NCBI GenBank assembly: GCA_016647705.1
Contig: CM028329.1
Span: forward strand, 13,293,910-13,357,909
DNA length: 64,000 nt
Direction of reading: 5' to 3'
Source of the DNA: Eucommia ulmoides
Lineage: Eukaryota > Streptophyta > Magnoliopsida > Garryales > Eucommiaceae
Shown: positions 1-11,304 of the stretch, piece by piece
Position numbering within the stretch: position 1 is the stretch's first letter
Layout of the letters: the number at the start of each line of letters is the position of its first letter
Program-made: the position numbers and the translations under genes
The notes under the pieces: generated by a model
The model's input: the letters and a program-made list of their open reading frames with translations, nothing else
Database searches by the model: none
Told to the model about the DNA's origin: nothing

Positions 1-462
1 TAATTTCCTTCAATTTCTTCAGGTGTCCAATGTTATGACTTTGTCATTTACTTTATATGTTGGACAAGTAACTAGTAATAAATCGATATCACCTACTTTT
101 TTAAAAAAATCATTATTTACCAATATCCTGAAACATGTTTGCACCTCTAGGCTTAGAAAATATGATGTTTATTAAGGGACGTGTCCATGTGACTGTGTCT
201 ATCTAGATCTAGGTTCACGTTTCTTAGGTATTTGCCACCAGGATACCTATCTTCAGCATTTTGTTTTACGGAAGTAGCAACATGACAACAATTACCCAAA
301 TGTATCAAGAGAAAAAAAAAAATCAAGATGATGATTCAAAGAGAACACTGTTTGAAATCAAACAAAATGCTTTACATTCACTAAATTAGTTCAGAACTTC
401 AGATGTGGTACTGTTCCAAACAGTAGAATTCCAATTATAGGTAAAAAAATACCATGCATTAC

Positions 463-2181
463 CTTATCGCCTGAAATTTGCATAATCAAATTCTTCTGCA
501 AAATTTCCTTTGATATCATTCTCTCAGAAAAATATGCAATTAGCTGAAACATCGGAGAAGTCAATCTGATCGTCATTGACAAAAATACCAGGACCAGGTT
601 ATACATTATATATTCTCATTGAAGTTATGAAACAAGCTAATCTTTTCCGAAAACAACAGTGAGAATATGACTCTTGCCAACCAAATAAGATGACTTGTTT
701 ACATTAATACAATAAATACACTCCAAATTCATAGGCACATTTAGAGCAAAGGCAATGCATGAATGTCATACTCTGAATAAGAAACAAGTAAAGGTGAAAA
801 AAACAATCAGATTAGAAGAAGAAATGACATCGATGCACATCTTCAAAAGATGCCGCACTAGAGGTCAGCTGGGCTTCAAGGTTTAGTTTGACCTTCGGAA
901 ATAAGTAGAAGTACAAACATTTAAATTAAGGAGCAGAAAAAAAAAATCATGCAGGTTTGCATGCTAATGTTCTGATTCTAATGTTTCGATCAGCTTTTCA
1001 AAATCCTCAAAGTAACTGTCATGGTTTTCTGTTTAACTTTTCTACAATCGTCCATTTCGATGTGAGAAGAATTTTTCACTATTAAAGATTTCTATTTCAC
1101 TTCTACTTCTACTTTAGTTCTTTGAGATTCATCAATCACCAAATATCCTACTTTGCACAACCTACTCACCTAATGTAGTAAAGCCTCAACAAATTTCAAT
1201 ATAACCTCATTCTGAAAAAGAGTAAATACAACTTATTTCATCTATGAAAGAAAAAGGTCGCAAAAAATTAAAACAAATCTCTGTACCTCATCACTGAGTG
1301 GTTCCAATCTCAGGCTTTCCTCTGTTATTTGCTTGAAATAAATGACTTGCCCAAAGTGATTGACTCCATAATAAGTGTCCCTGTTGTCTGCAAAAACCTG
1401 CAACAATAATTACCACCTGGAAATGGAAATATGAAATCCAATACTTTTTAACATGTGACAAATAGAAGAATATTCAAATTCTACATGGCATTACCCGGCC
1501 TGTCCATCCACATTGAACACGAAAACACCTCCACATTGCAAATTCCCTAAAGCCAGGTATGTCACACACCACCACCATCACCAACAACAACAACAACAAC
1601 AACAATAATAATAATAAATGACAATTAATGACAGTGTACAGGCCAATAAAAAATGTGAAAAGCAACTTACCGGTTTTTGTTGATATGAAATGATAGACTT
1701 CTCTCCATTGACTGCCCACCTTTGCACTATCCCACCAAAAAAAAGGAAAATAGCCCATATGAATAAATAAAAAAGGTTGCCACAATTCCACGACATTGAC
1801 ATACCAATGAAATAGAATAGTAGAACATATTCAGTAATAGCTGTTACAATTGAAGGTACAGGAGGCATATATCCCGTAGAGATATATCCAAGTGCAATTA
1901 CAAGTGGGAGGTAAATAACAAATTTTAGCATGCTCCCTTCATACAAATAATTTTAGCATGCTCCCTTCATACAAATAATTTTAAAAAAAAAAATTGACCT
2001 CCGCAAATATATAACACAACTATGATTTCACAGTTTTCCGGACTATACATTAACATGTTAAAGGCCTTGAAAAGTTTCCCAACAATAATGTGTTTCATCT
2101 ACTGACGACAAAAGATAATTCGCTTAAGAATTTGTTTTCCATAGTATGTATGTATTTATCTGAAATAGACTTCTATGGAAA

Positions 2182-2220
<39 letters not shown>

Positions 2221-4299
2221 TATGCATATATAATTTCTTTTGCAAGATGTTTGATTAGATTCAGGTAGTGTTTTAGAAGGCGAAGGCTTAGGCGAGGCAT
2301 TTTATTCTCTATGAGGATAGGCATAAGGCCCAAGAGAAAGTGTAAGCCCCATGAATTTATATTTTTATACTTCAAAATATATAATTATAATTATAAAAAT
2401 GGAAAAGTAGTAAAAATACATAAATATTATAAAACAGTTTTGCATTTGTTGCACCAATATTAATAGAAGTAAAATTAAGTAATACTAGTTGAGATAAGAT
2501 AAAATAAAATACGTCAAATTCAAAAAATATGCGTAACATATTAACAACAAACTAGATGACAACTACCAGCATTATATTTAAAATGATGACATCAACATGA
2601 CACAAACTCACAAACTTGCTGTAAATTTCATTCTACGAATTATGGTAATTTTTCCAGAATTTTTTGACTTCATCTCAAGTGAGTTTTCTATTTTTAAAAT
2701 GTTTTGGGAATTTTCTCTGTTGTTTAGGGCTATTTGAAAAAAAAGAGTGATGGAACCTAGCCTATGAGCCCAAAATATCAAAGAATGCTATGGTTGATAA
2801 TTCTTTGATTTGAATTGATTTGCAATGATTTTTCGCCACTTTCTTGTGATTAGGCTCAGAGGTATGTTTTTTTTTCGCCTAGCCATTCTATTTGGTCTCA
2901 TTTTTATACCATTACATACACGGTTTCTTGTATTACGTAAGGATGGAAATTCTTACGTTCGTCAAAATCTATCAAACCTGGGTGAGTAATCTAGGAGTGA
3001 AGAATTAACATTATGGAGAATTATAGGGAAAAGAAGAGAATCTCATTAAGAGAAAGAATAAAAGAAAACAACTTTCCGGTTGTGTTTGAATAACTAATAA
3101 AATATTTTTAGTCAATCTTACCATTATTACCTATTTCACTTCATTACTCTCAAAATCCCTTTGATTTTGGGGAAAAGTTATCTTGACCGTTTTTATAAAA
3201 ATAAAATAAAGTAAGATCTCCCTGTTTCTCTTCTACTAATGATGGAGGCACATGTTATCCATGTGCAAAGAAGAGGAGGAGGATTCCATCAGAAACAAGG
3301 CCCTAGTAACAGGTTTTCTCCTAGTTAGAATTACCAAACAAGAGAAGAGAGAAAGCATATTCACTTATCTTCACCACATTTCTCTCAATCCCAATGAACT
3401 ATAAGTATTGGGAGAAAAAGATATATGGTCACAACTGATCACCAATCATTAAGTTAATAATGTTTTCACTTTTTGTTGTTTCTTTTTCTTTTTTCCTTTT
3501 TTTTTTATTTTTTGGGTTTTACGGGAAGGTGGTGTTCGAGTCAGCTTAAGGCACCTTGAATAATCACCTCCCGGGTGGATATTAAGGGCCCACTCCCCCA
3601 CATAGGCATGGTACATTCAAGATTTAATTTCTAAAATACTCTGCGAGTCGAACAATGGCTGACAAGGAATGGGACACCTCCCTTGCCAACCAGACTAAGT
3701 ACTTTTTGTTGTTTCTGAAAGTATAAAATTACTCCCGAGGTACCCTTCAAAAGAAATGTACCAGCAAACATCAGATAAAAGAAAATCAATTGTTAGCAGC
3801 ATACCTGGGGACAAAGTATGTGAGTATACTGACCAGGCGCACATGAAATGCATTCTATACCAAGGACCACCAGTTTTTCATTTAAGACCCTCAATTTAGC
3901 CTGATTAACTGTCTCCGCCTCTTCCTGATTCTCCACATTAGCTTCAATAAGAAAAATGGGGAAAGGAAAAAAAATAAAAAAGAAAAAGAAGCTCAAAAAA
4001 TGACAATAATGATTTAGAAGGTCAAGTGAATAAGGCAAACCTGTAGGTCCGAAGACCCTGGCATAAGAGGTGGAGAGAGAACCCGCATTGCAAGGTGAAA
4101 ATTGTTCGAAATGCAAGATGGAATCGGAAGAGTAGACAGAGAAAATCATGGGATTGCCTTGAAAATGGAACAAACACGACTTTTTTGATTTGGGGGCACT
4201 AGCTCCTCTTATTGCGCTTCTGCTGGAATTACAATTGCAACGTAGAGATGAAAAGAGTCGTGACTGGATAGGTCCACAAAACCAAGTAGGAAGAGCCAT
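463..4299 (-). CDS. Twinkle-type organellar DNA primase-helicase, N-terminal exons (partial)
   Basis: Twinkle homologs are T7 gp4-like primase-helicases that act on chloroplast and mitochondrial DNA. I read six exons on the minus strand: 4299-4041, 3941-3805, 1726-1671, 1546-1495, 1397-1287 and 543-463. All have GT/AG borders and the reading phases join without a break, giving about 232 codons. The start is the first ATG, followed by a Ser/Arg-rich, acid-poor stretch typical of an organellar transit peptide. Residues ~120-170 form the primase zinc-binding domain: the pairs CISC, CPQC (across the exon 2/3 junction) and CFRVQC-GW are visible. Exon 5 carries ITEESLRLEPL and exon 6 AYFSERMIS, both close to the plant Twinkle linker before the toprim domain. 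Toprim and helicase exons lie beyond the left edge. A shorter primase-only paralog (Twinky-like) cannot be excluded. Exon 3 is only 56 bp. Confidence 0.85.
1583..1618. repeat. (CAA)n/(TAA)n microsatellite in Twinkle intron
   Basis: Pure CAA triplets grade into TAA triplets. The tract lies about 35 bp upstream (in gene sense) of the 52-bp exon 4, so length changes could affect the pyrimidine tract of that acceptor. Confidence 0.9.
1922..1978. repeat. 28-bp tandem duplication in Twinkle intron
   Basis: The unit starting ATTTTAGCATGCTCCC occurs twice head to tail with no visible difference, inside the long second intron. Confidence 0.85.
2185..2218. repeat. (TG)n microsatellite
   Basis: About 16 TG dinucleotides in the 2.1-kb second intron of the Twinkle gene. 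The rest of that intron (1727-3804) shows only AT-rich sequence. Confidence 0.95.
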
Positions 4300-4561
4300 A
4301 TTCTTGTGGTTCGAGATATGATTTTCCTTAAAGGAGGTACTCGGCGCAAAGTAGTTTTGTCACTGAGAGAAACAAATGGTTTTCCATGGAATGGTATTGC
4401 CGTGTGTATACAAACTACGCGCTATACAGGGTCCCTTATAGGTGGTGAGGAGAGGAGAGAGAGATTGGGCAATCACAATAATGGAATAGAGAGTAATAAA
4501 CTAAAATTGAGAGAAAATTGGTTCATTTTGTTCCACCCAAAGTGAAAGATTTGGAGCGATG

Positions 4562-6180
4562 TTTTTTTTCTTTTTTTTTTTATTTTTTTTTTATTTTTTT
4601 GGTACATAAAAGTGCAAACACAACAAAACACAAACAAATTACAAACACCTATCAAAGACACTCGTATCTATCTCTACTATCACTAAGTTCGTCATATCTT
4701 TCGGATGAGATTCTAACATCTTCAAATCCACATCTCCATTCACACTTTTCTTGGCCAAGAAGTCAATATATTTATTAACTTCTCTAGAAACATACTGAAT
4801 GGCGTAATTGTTATCTTTCAAAAATCTCTTGCAATCTTCAATCCAAGAATTGTATCTGGGCACTCTCCCGAGATAAGTTGAACTGCTTCCTGGGAGTCCA
4901 TTTCCACAATTACACTCGGAATCTCTTTGTCCAAAGCTAGAGTGATCCCCATATGAAAGCTTCGAATTTTCGCTCCAAGACTCATGCAATCCTGAATTTG
5001 ACTATCATAGCCAAACATCCAAACTCCATATCTATCTCTAACTAGGCCTCTAATCCTACCTTTTCCCGGATTTCCAATAGCACTTCCATCAGTATTCAGC
5101 TTGAAAGGCCCTACGTTAGGAAACATCCAATGAGATAATTTAGACACTGCTCTATCGTTAATGGGATAAGAAGAATAGAAAGCTTTCATTAAGTCATCTT
5201 GGAGTCTTATAATACGATTACGAGTTAACTAACTTCTTCTATAACTTCTTTGTTTTTATCCTTTCATATTTCCCAAATAATAGCGATGAAAAGAAAATGA
5301 TTAAAAGGATTAGAAGATCTCCCTTTCAAATACCTTTTGACCCATTGTTGGATATATAATTTAATGGAATCAAACCCCCCTTCATGACAAGCTGCTATAC
5401 TGCTCATCCAAATCCTGTCCGCTTTAGGATATTTCCTCAAAATATGGTCAATGGATTATGTCTCAACCTGACATCTTTGACAAACACTCGAGGCATTATC
5501 ACGTCTTATAGATCTGAAACAGATTAGTAACTAATTTACCATGCATAATAAGCCACACAAAATATTTGAATTTTTTAGGGAGTTTTAACTTCCAAATCCA
5601 ATTCCATTTTTTGTACTCATTTTTCCATTCCTTATTCAAAGATTCATAAGCAGTTTTGACATTAAAATTTCCTGTATTCCCAAGCATCCAAATGGGTTTA
5701 TCATCGTCCTCTAAATTAGGGCGCTCATTATTCAATATGGTTTCCATTTGAGTGTCATTAATGAGATGAAGAATTGGAGTAAAAAACCATTCCCCAAACT
5801 CATTTATTGATATCCGCAACTTTTAAATCCCAATTAGATTGTAGTTCTTCCATTAGACCATTGCCACACCACCAATCATTTCAAAGATTAACATTAACCC
5901 CATCCCCCATTTTCCATTTAATTCCTTCCCTAAGAATATTCTTTGTTTTAACTATACCCTTCCAGAGAAAAGAATTTTGAGGTTTCACTTTCCAAGTGCT
6001 TGGACTTTATCTCACTTATACTTCTCACTCAAAATTCTAGCCCAAAAACTCTCATTGCCATTCGCAATGTTCCAACCCAATTTGGACAGAAAGGATTTAT
6101 TATTTTTCCAAGCCTGTCTAATACCGTTGATATCTTCGATATCTTCCGGTGAAAGACATAAATAATAATAAAAAATAACA
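4562..6180 (-). mobile_element. 5'-truncated LINE (L1-type non-LTR retrotransposon)
   Basis: On the minus strand, reading from 6180 to 4640, decayed coding sequence matches the 3' part of a plant LINE. It begins with the end of the RT region (FLSKLGWNIANGNESFWARI). The RT zinc-binding domain follows at ~5819-5450, including the WKLKLPKKFKYFVW core and a CQRC pair. An RNase H domain lies at ~5189-4640. A T-rich tract at 4562-4601 reads as a 3' A tail on the minus strand. Loss of the 5' end together with an A tail is the usual product of target-primed insertion. The element lies only ~260 bp upstream of the Twinkle ATG, and in the same orientation. Confidence 0.8.
4640..5189 (-). pseudogene. 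LINE-encoded RNase H domain (broken)
   Basis: The reading LNTDGSAIGNPGKGRIRGL followed by EMDSQEAVQLI matches the RNase H fold (RVT_3-like) found at the C-terminus of plant LINE polyproteins. Asp is present in NTDGS and in EMDS. The catalytic Glu normally found after the Ala of the helix (AE...A) reads Lys here (GAKIRSFHMGI). The domain needs a frame change near 4850-4900 to reach the C-terminal EVNKYIDFLAKKS. It is therefore a relic. Confidence 0.75.
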
Positions 6181-8176
6181 TTTACTCTTAACTTATTTAC
6201 CAATCTAGAGGAAATCGGTTGAGCGACAATCGATTTCTTGAAAATTAGTCACAAAATATCTGATTTTATTCTATTTTTTTTATAATTTTTGACAAAAATT
6301 GACTCCATTAATAAGTATTTGATTGTTGAAAAGAGTTTTCAACAATCTAGGCTACCTTGATCATATGTTATCTCTTTGACAATGGTGAGTCTCAATTAAT
6401 GAGGATGAGATACTGGAACATTTGCAAGGGGACTTACTAATAGTAGTAAGAGACCAAACATGATAATCCTTGATTAACCTGCATGGTAGTTTCACTCGAA
6501 TCAAAATAGAATATCTAAGGTGTGATTATATCTTGTGAACTTTTGTACTTGAGATATTACGTATTACATGTATGGGTTGTTATACTTTGATAATACTAAA
6601 TGTTGTTTTCTAATCACAAGCCTTCAAATGTATTAATTGGGTATAGTTGGACATACGTGGGAATATACAAGTTATGCGATAAGGGATCTATCACTCTTAA
6701 CAAAATGAAATGTGACTTATGTGATTTGATTCAATAGAATTCACCCAAGCCTCTAGCCAGAGCAGTACATTGATTAGGATGAAATTCCAATCAAGTATCA
6801 CAAGATATTACATTATCAATCAAATTCATATGATTGGATTAGGAATTTTGACTTAACCATATCATGTTGATTATTTGGGAGAGAGTTCGTGGAATATGCA
6901 TATTATACCTAAGGGGGGTATCTTGGTCAAATTCCTTCCAATTGGACATGGTTGTGATAAGTGAATAGACGTGATTCACAGTCGGAGAACAGGCCTTAAG
7001 GAGAAATCATTTTCTTTTGGAAGGGCAAAATTGCAATTTTTCTAATTTTTATTGATTAATTAATTATTTAATTAATTTCACCATCTATCTTTTGGTATGA
7101 ACCTGATGGGAAACACATAATGGCGAATTGATGTTAGAAGAATCCTTGAAAAAGTAATGGGTTGTAATGCTAAATTTAAAAAGTCAGGGGCCAAAGTGCA
7201 ATTAATGAAAAGAAGAGGTCCAAGGTTTTGAACCATGGACTGTAGTTGTAAGGAAGGGAAGACCATAATGGTCATCAATCCTAAACAGATTCAGCCAACA
7301 CAATGTGTTCGTCCCCTCCCTTGTTCTCTCGTCCCCTCCCTTGTTCTCTCCTAGTCTTTTATGTCGGTGAGATTCATTTTTCCCTTTTTGCACCACTAAT
7401 TTGAATCTTGATGTAATACCTCGTAAATTGATATTTTTGAAAATAATATTTTAATAAGTTACAATTTTTATGGGTTGATATATTATAGAAATTTTCAAGC
7501 ATAGATGAATAATTGATAATTTGTGGGGTAAGTGTAACATTCTGGGTTTAACGATAATATTATATAAAGTATAGGGGTGTTTGTGTAATTATTTAAAAGT
7601 TAATATCCTATTTAATATATATTATATATTTTAGGATTATTTTTGTATATTATAAAAATTATAGGGTATAAGTGAATACTAGCTAAATTTTAAGGGGTGA
7701 AAATATAATTTTTACCTTATAACATTTTTGTGCTTGTGGGTGTGTATAGGTGGCAAGATTCCATTTTGTGCAATTGTGTGTGTGCAACGTGTGAGAAGAA
7801 AATGAAGTAAGGAGGGGAAAAAATGTTGTGTCGGGTCTTTGGAAAGTGTGTTATATATGTGTGTCTATATAAGGTAATGCATGTTAGGAAATGAGAAAAT
7901 GAGAAGAAAGGATAATGTCATAGGAGTAAGGAAGCAAGAAAATAAAATGAGATAAAAGAAAAAGAAAAATAAAAGAAAAGAAAATAATAGTTTCATGTGA
8001 CACCGATCATCAATTGTGGATTTCAGGTAGGATTCTTAATCCTTTTAATATTTACATTTAACCTCTTTAGTTATTATGTGGTTCATATTATAGCTGTTTA
8101 ATTATAAGTGTTTATTTTCATTAAATATTTATGATTATTATGTGATAATTATATGAGGTACATGCTTATATGTTAC
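6181..8176. other. AT-rich interval, no gene recognised
   Basis: No protein-coding similarity was seen. A 22-bp unit (TCGTCCCCTCCCTTGTTCTC) is duplicated in tandem near 7308-7350. The 6240-7080 stretch has the look of old LTR-retrotransposon non-coding sequence, but I found no paired terminal repeats to support a call. Confidence 0.5.
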
Positions 8177-8448
8177 TGTTATGAATAATCCATAAATCTT
8201 GATAGATTTCTTAGTCCCAAATCAAGATGTCAAATTATCAAAAGTTCTTTAACACATAAATAAGCGTAATTGAATTTATGGCGATAAATCATCGGGGTAG
8301 AAGGTCTTCGCAGACTAATCACTTGATGTTCCACGGGTTTTCTCTCATAGATAGGGAAGAGGAAATGAATAGCTGTCTAATTAGTCTCGGGGACCATAAC
8401 CTAAATGTGTTTATCTAATAGGTCAACCTAGGCCCATTAACCCTAACA
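8177..8448 (-). repeat. 3' LTR of the copia element
   Basis: Starts TGTTAGGGTTAATGGG on the minus strand directly after the polypurine tract (8460-8449) and ends AACA at 8177. It matches 20297-20573, with scattered substitutions and small indels. Confidence 0.75.
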
Positions 8449-8460
8449 ATCTCCCACTTG
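8449..8460 (-). other. Polypurine tract of the copia element
   Basis: Minus strand CAAGTGGGAGAT abuts the 3' LTR. This is the usual plus-strand primer site in plant copia elements. Confidence 0.7.
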
Positions 8461-9004
8461 GGTTATGTAAGAAAATTCAAAGATTTTCCATAGTCTTGAG
8501 TGTGCGCAACAGTGCTATCTTTTTTAAAACATTCCATAATTACAATTTGGTCCATCTCCTACACTAGCATGGGGTCATTGTGACCTTCATTACATTCATA
8601 TTCATAACTAAATCCATCAATGGTCACCATACCAAATATATTTAATAACATAGATCAAGTATAGATGTGCAACAGAAAAAAACATGCAACGTGATCTCAA
8701 ACATGCCTATTTCCAATGGATCCCTCTTTATTCTATAGTGAGATCAATCTTTAATATTTATATCCTTATGTTTAAACCACAATTAGAAAGAACATATTCA
8801 GAGTAAACAAAATTTAAACCATCTATTTTATTATGTAGAAAATCAAATATATGTATTCAATAAAAGAACATTCAACAAACACAAACTCTCACTAAACCAA
8901 CATATCACCAAATAAAACCACACTCATATGGGTAATGTGCTCATGAAATACTATTTTACCCTGAATTCTTTCTCTAGGAATTTTTGTGTCTCCAATAGTG
9001 TTTT
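8461..9004 (-). other. Copia 3' internal non-coding region
   Basis: Lies between the polypurine tract and the solo LTR inserted at 9005. No open frame of note. It probably represents the untranslated 3' portion of the copia element. Confidence 0.4.
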
Positions 9005-9389
9005 TGTTAATCCCAAGGTTTTGATGGACAATAAAGAATTAATATTTTTGGTGGAACTAATGTGTTTGTTGAGTGTTTCAGTATAAGAGTTCCAAACAAA
9101 GATTGAATCATAAAGAAATTATCAAGGGTGTAAAGATGGACAATGAAGAAATAAAGAGTATTGAAGATTCCGAAGCAATTAGGTGAAAACAACTCAAATA
9201 CTCTTATACTCTTAATGTATCTCGAATTAGAATCACACACGACACTAATTGACGAGTTATATTTATGTGTGTTTGATTTAATGAAATTTAAGATCCTAAT
9301 TAGTGTTCAAATATTTGCTCCTATGTGAAATTGAAAAATAAAAATTGACCTAAGTAAAAATAGTATTTAAAATTGAATTTTAGTGTTAA

Positions 9390-9790
9390 TGGTGTTAACC
9401 GAGAAAAGTAATCGGTCAACAGGATTAAACAATTTAGGAACTAAAATAAGTGGAAAAGAGAGCATCCAGCATTGATCGGTCAACCGACCAACAGAGGTTC
9501 GATGAACCAATTGGTTTTGGGCTGGAAAGTGTATCTTTCTGAATCAATCGGTCAATTGATCAGGAGAGATCGGTCAACCGATTGGTTTTGGGCTGGAAAG
9601 TAAAACTCTCTGAATCGATTGGTCAACTGACCATGGTTTAATTTTGGCCTGCATTGCAAACTGAATTGATTGGTCACCCGACTGTGGTGTATTCGGTCAA
9701 CCGACTGTCTTTTTGGGTTTGGCTTATGTTATATGTTGAATCGTTCGGTCTACCGATTGGCAGGAGTTTGGTCAACCGACTGTGTGGGTT
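9390..9790. repeat. Cluster of palindromic CGGTCAACCGA-type motifs
   Basis: About ten copies of variants of TCGGTCAACCGA are spread over 400 bp of the LTR, upstream of the TATA box. Each is close to a perfect palindrome. The same family of motifs recurs in the other two copies of this LTR. Confidence 0.8.
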
Positions 9791-11304
9791 GAAATTTTGA
9801 AGATTGTAAGGTTTCGGTAAAAAACTAGCCGTTACTAGCTATTTTTAGCAAATTTGATGGAAAGATTTGGGGGATTTGAAGATATTGAAGCTATGACACA
9901 TCTATTTTGACTTTCCTATTGCTTTGGTACATATAATTTTAGATTCTCTTAATTTTAGCAACTAAATACTTCCTATCTTTGTGTTTGAAGTTTAAGAAAT
10001 AATTTATGAATTTAATTGAGAGATTTAAAAGATATTTTTAAATAAATTATATCAGGATTGAAAAGATATAATATATGGGTCTATAAGTGCTCTTTAAAGA
10101 TTTATCTTGTCAAAACTAATCGTTGTAAGGCTTGTTTAAAATCACTATAAATGGACCTGCGAATTTGAGATCTAATGACATCACATCATATCACATCAAG
10201 AACTATCAAGTTCCTAAGCTTTCTAAGAGTTATCATTCTGAGATGTATTTGAGAGATAATTGGTGAGATCATTTGTGTGAAAAGTTCTTGAGCTAAAGCG
10301 TTGTTGAGTTGGCGTCACCGATTTATGCTGTCTTGCGATTCTGATTCTATTCTTTCGGTGTTTTTATGGTGAGATCTTTCCAAGTTATTGTGCTAAAATT
10401 TGATTCCATATGTTGTTTATCACTTAGTTTTAAGATCATTGAAAAATCATTTTTAAACTTAACAGCATAAAAATTCTTTTTAAAAGGATTTTATGATATT
10501 ATTACGTACTTAATTTTGTGCTACCCACACTTGTTATAATCAGATATTAAATTCTTCACTTAAATTCTATCATGCAGTAAATTTTGGGACATTAATCGAG
10601 TATAATTGTTTTGAGGTAGTAGAAGCCCCGAGTGGAAAGAAACTCATTATTTTTTGTATTGATGAGTTTGTGCGAATTAGATACGGTTGGGGTTGTATCT
10701 AGTCAGGGTAGCTTGGGTTTCAATATTTTTCAAGAAAAAGGTTGAGGTTTGATATTTGCATAAGGTATAAAAAGGTTAGGTTAATTTTTTCCACGAAAAA
10801 AATTAGGTGTTAATTCTTCCTGAATAGAATTAATTTTGAATGATTTATAAAGGTTCAATCTTTACCTGGGAAAAAGATATTTGTGAGCGTTATGAGGTTT
10901 GACCTTTAACCTGTTAAAAGGATTAGGTTGTGATTCTTCTTGTAATAGAATTAGGTTAGTCTTTAGTTTGAAAAAAGATAAGGTTCTTTCTTAGCCTGGG
11001 AAAAGAAAATTGTAAAGGTTGAATCTGAACCTGGGAAAAGAATCATTATAAGAGTTCGGTTCCTATCTTTAAAGGGATCAAGGGATTTAGAGGGTGCGAA
11101 TCTTCGTAGAGCTTGGGAGATTAGATTAGGCAATGCTAGTTTGCTGAACCAAGATATATCTTAGTGTGTTATATTGTTTACTTTATTTAAATTTGGTTTG
11201 GGTGTGCACCTAGATTCAAACACTTATCCGCAATGTAACAAAGATAATAATTAATTAATTTAAGATAAATTGATTATTTGATAAATTAAGTATTAAAAGA
11301 TTTA

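Noticed and set aside
1578-1946. Hydrophobic minus-strand frame across a Twinkle intron and exon
   Set aside because: It crosses splice sites of the real exon at 1726-1671 in the wrong frame and ends in the CAA microsatellite.
4543-6156. GTGAAAGA at 4543 and 6149 as LINE target duplication
   Set aside because: Only 8 bp, placed a little inside the A tail side, and such a match is likely by chance in AT-rich DNA.
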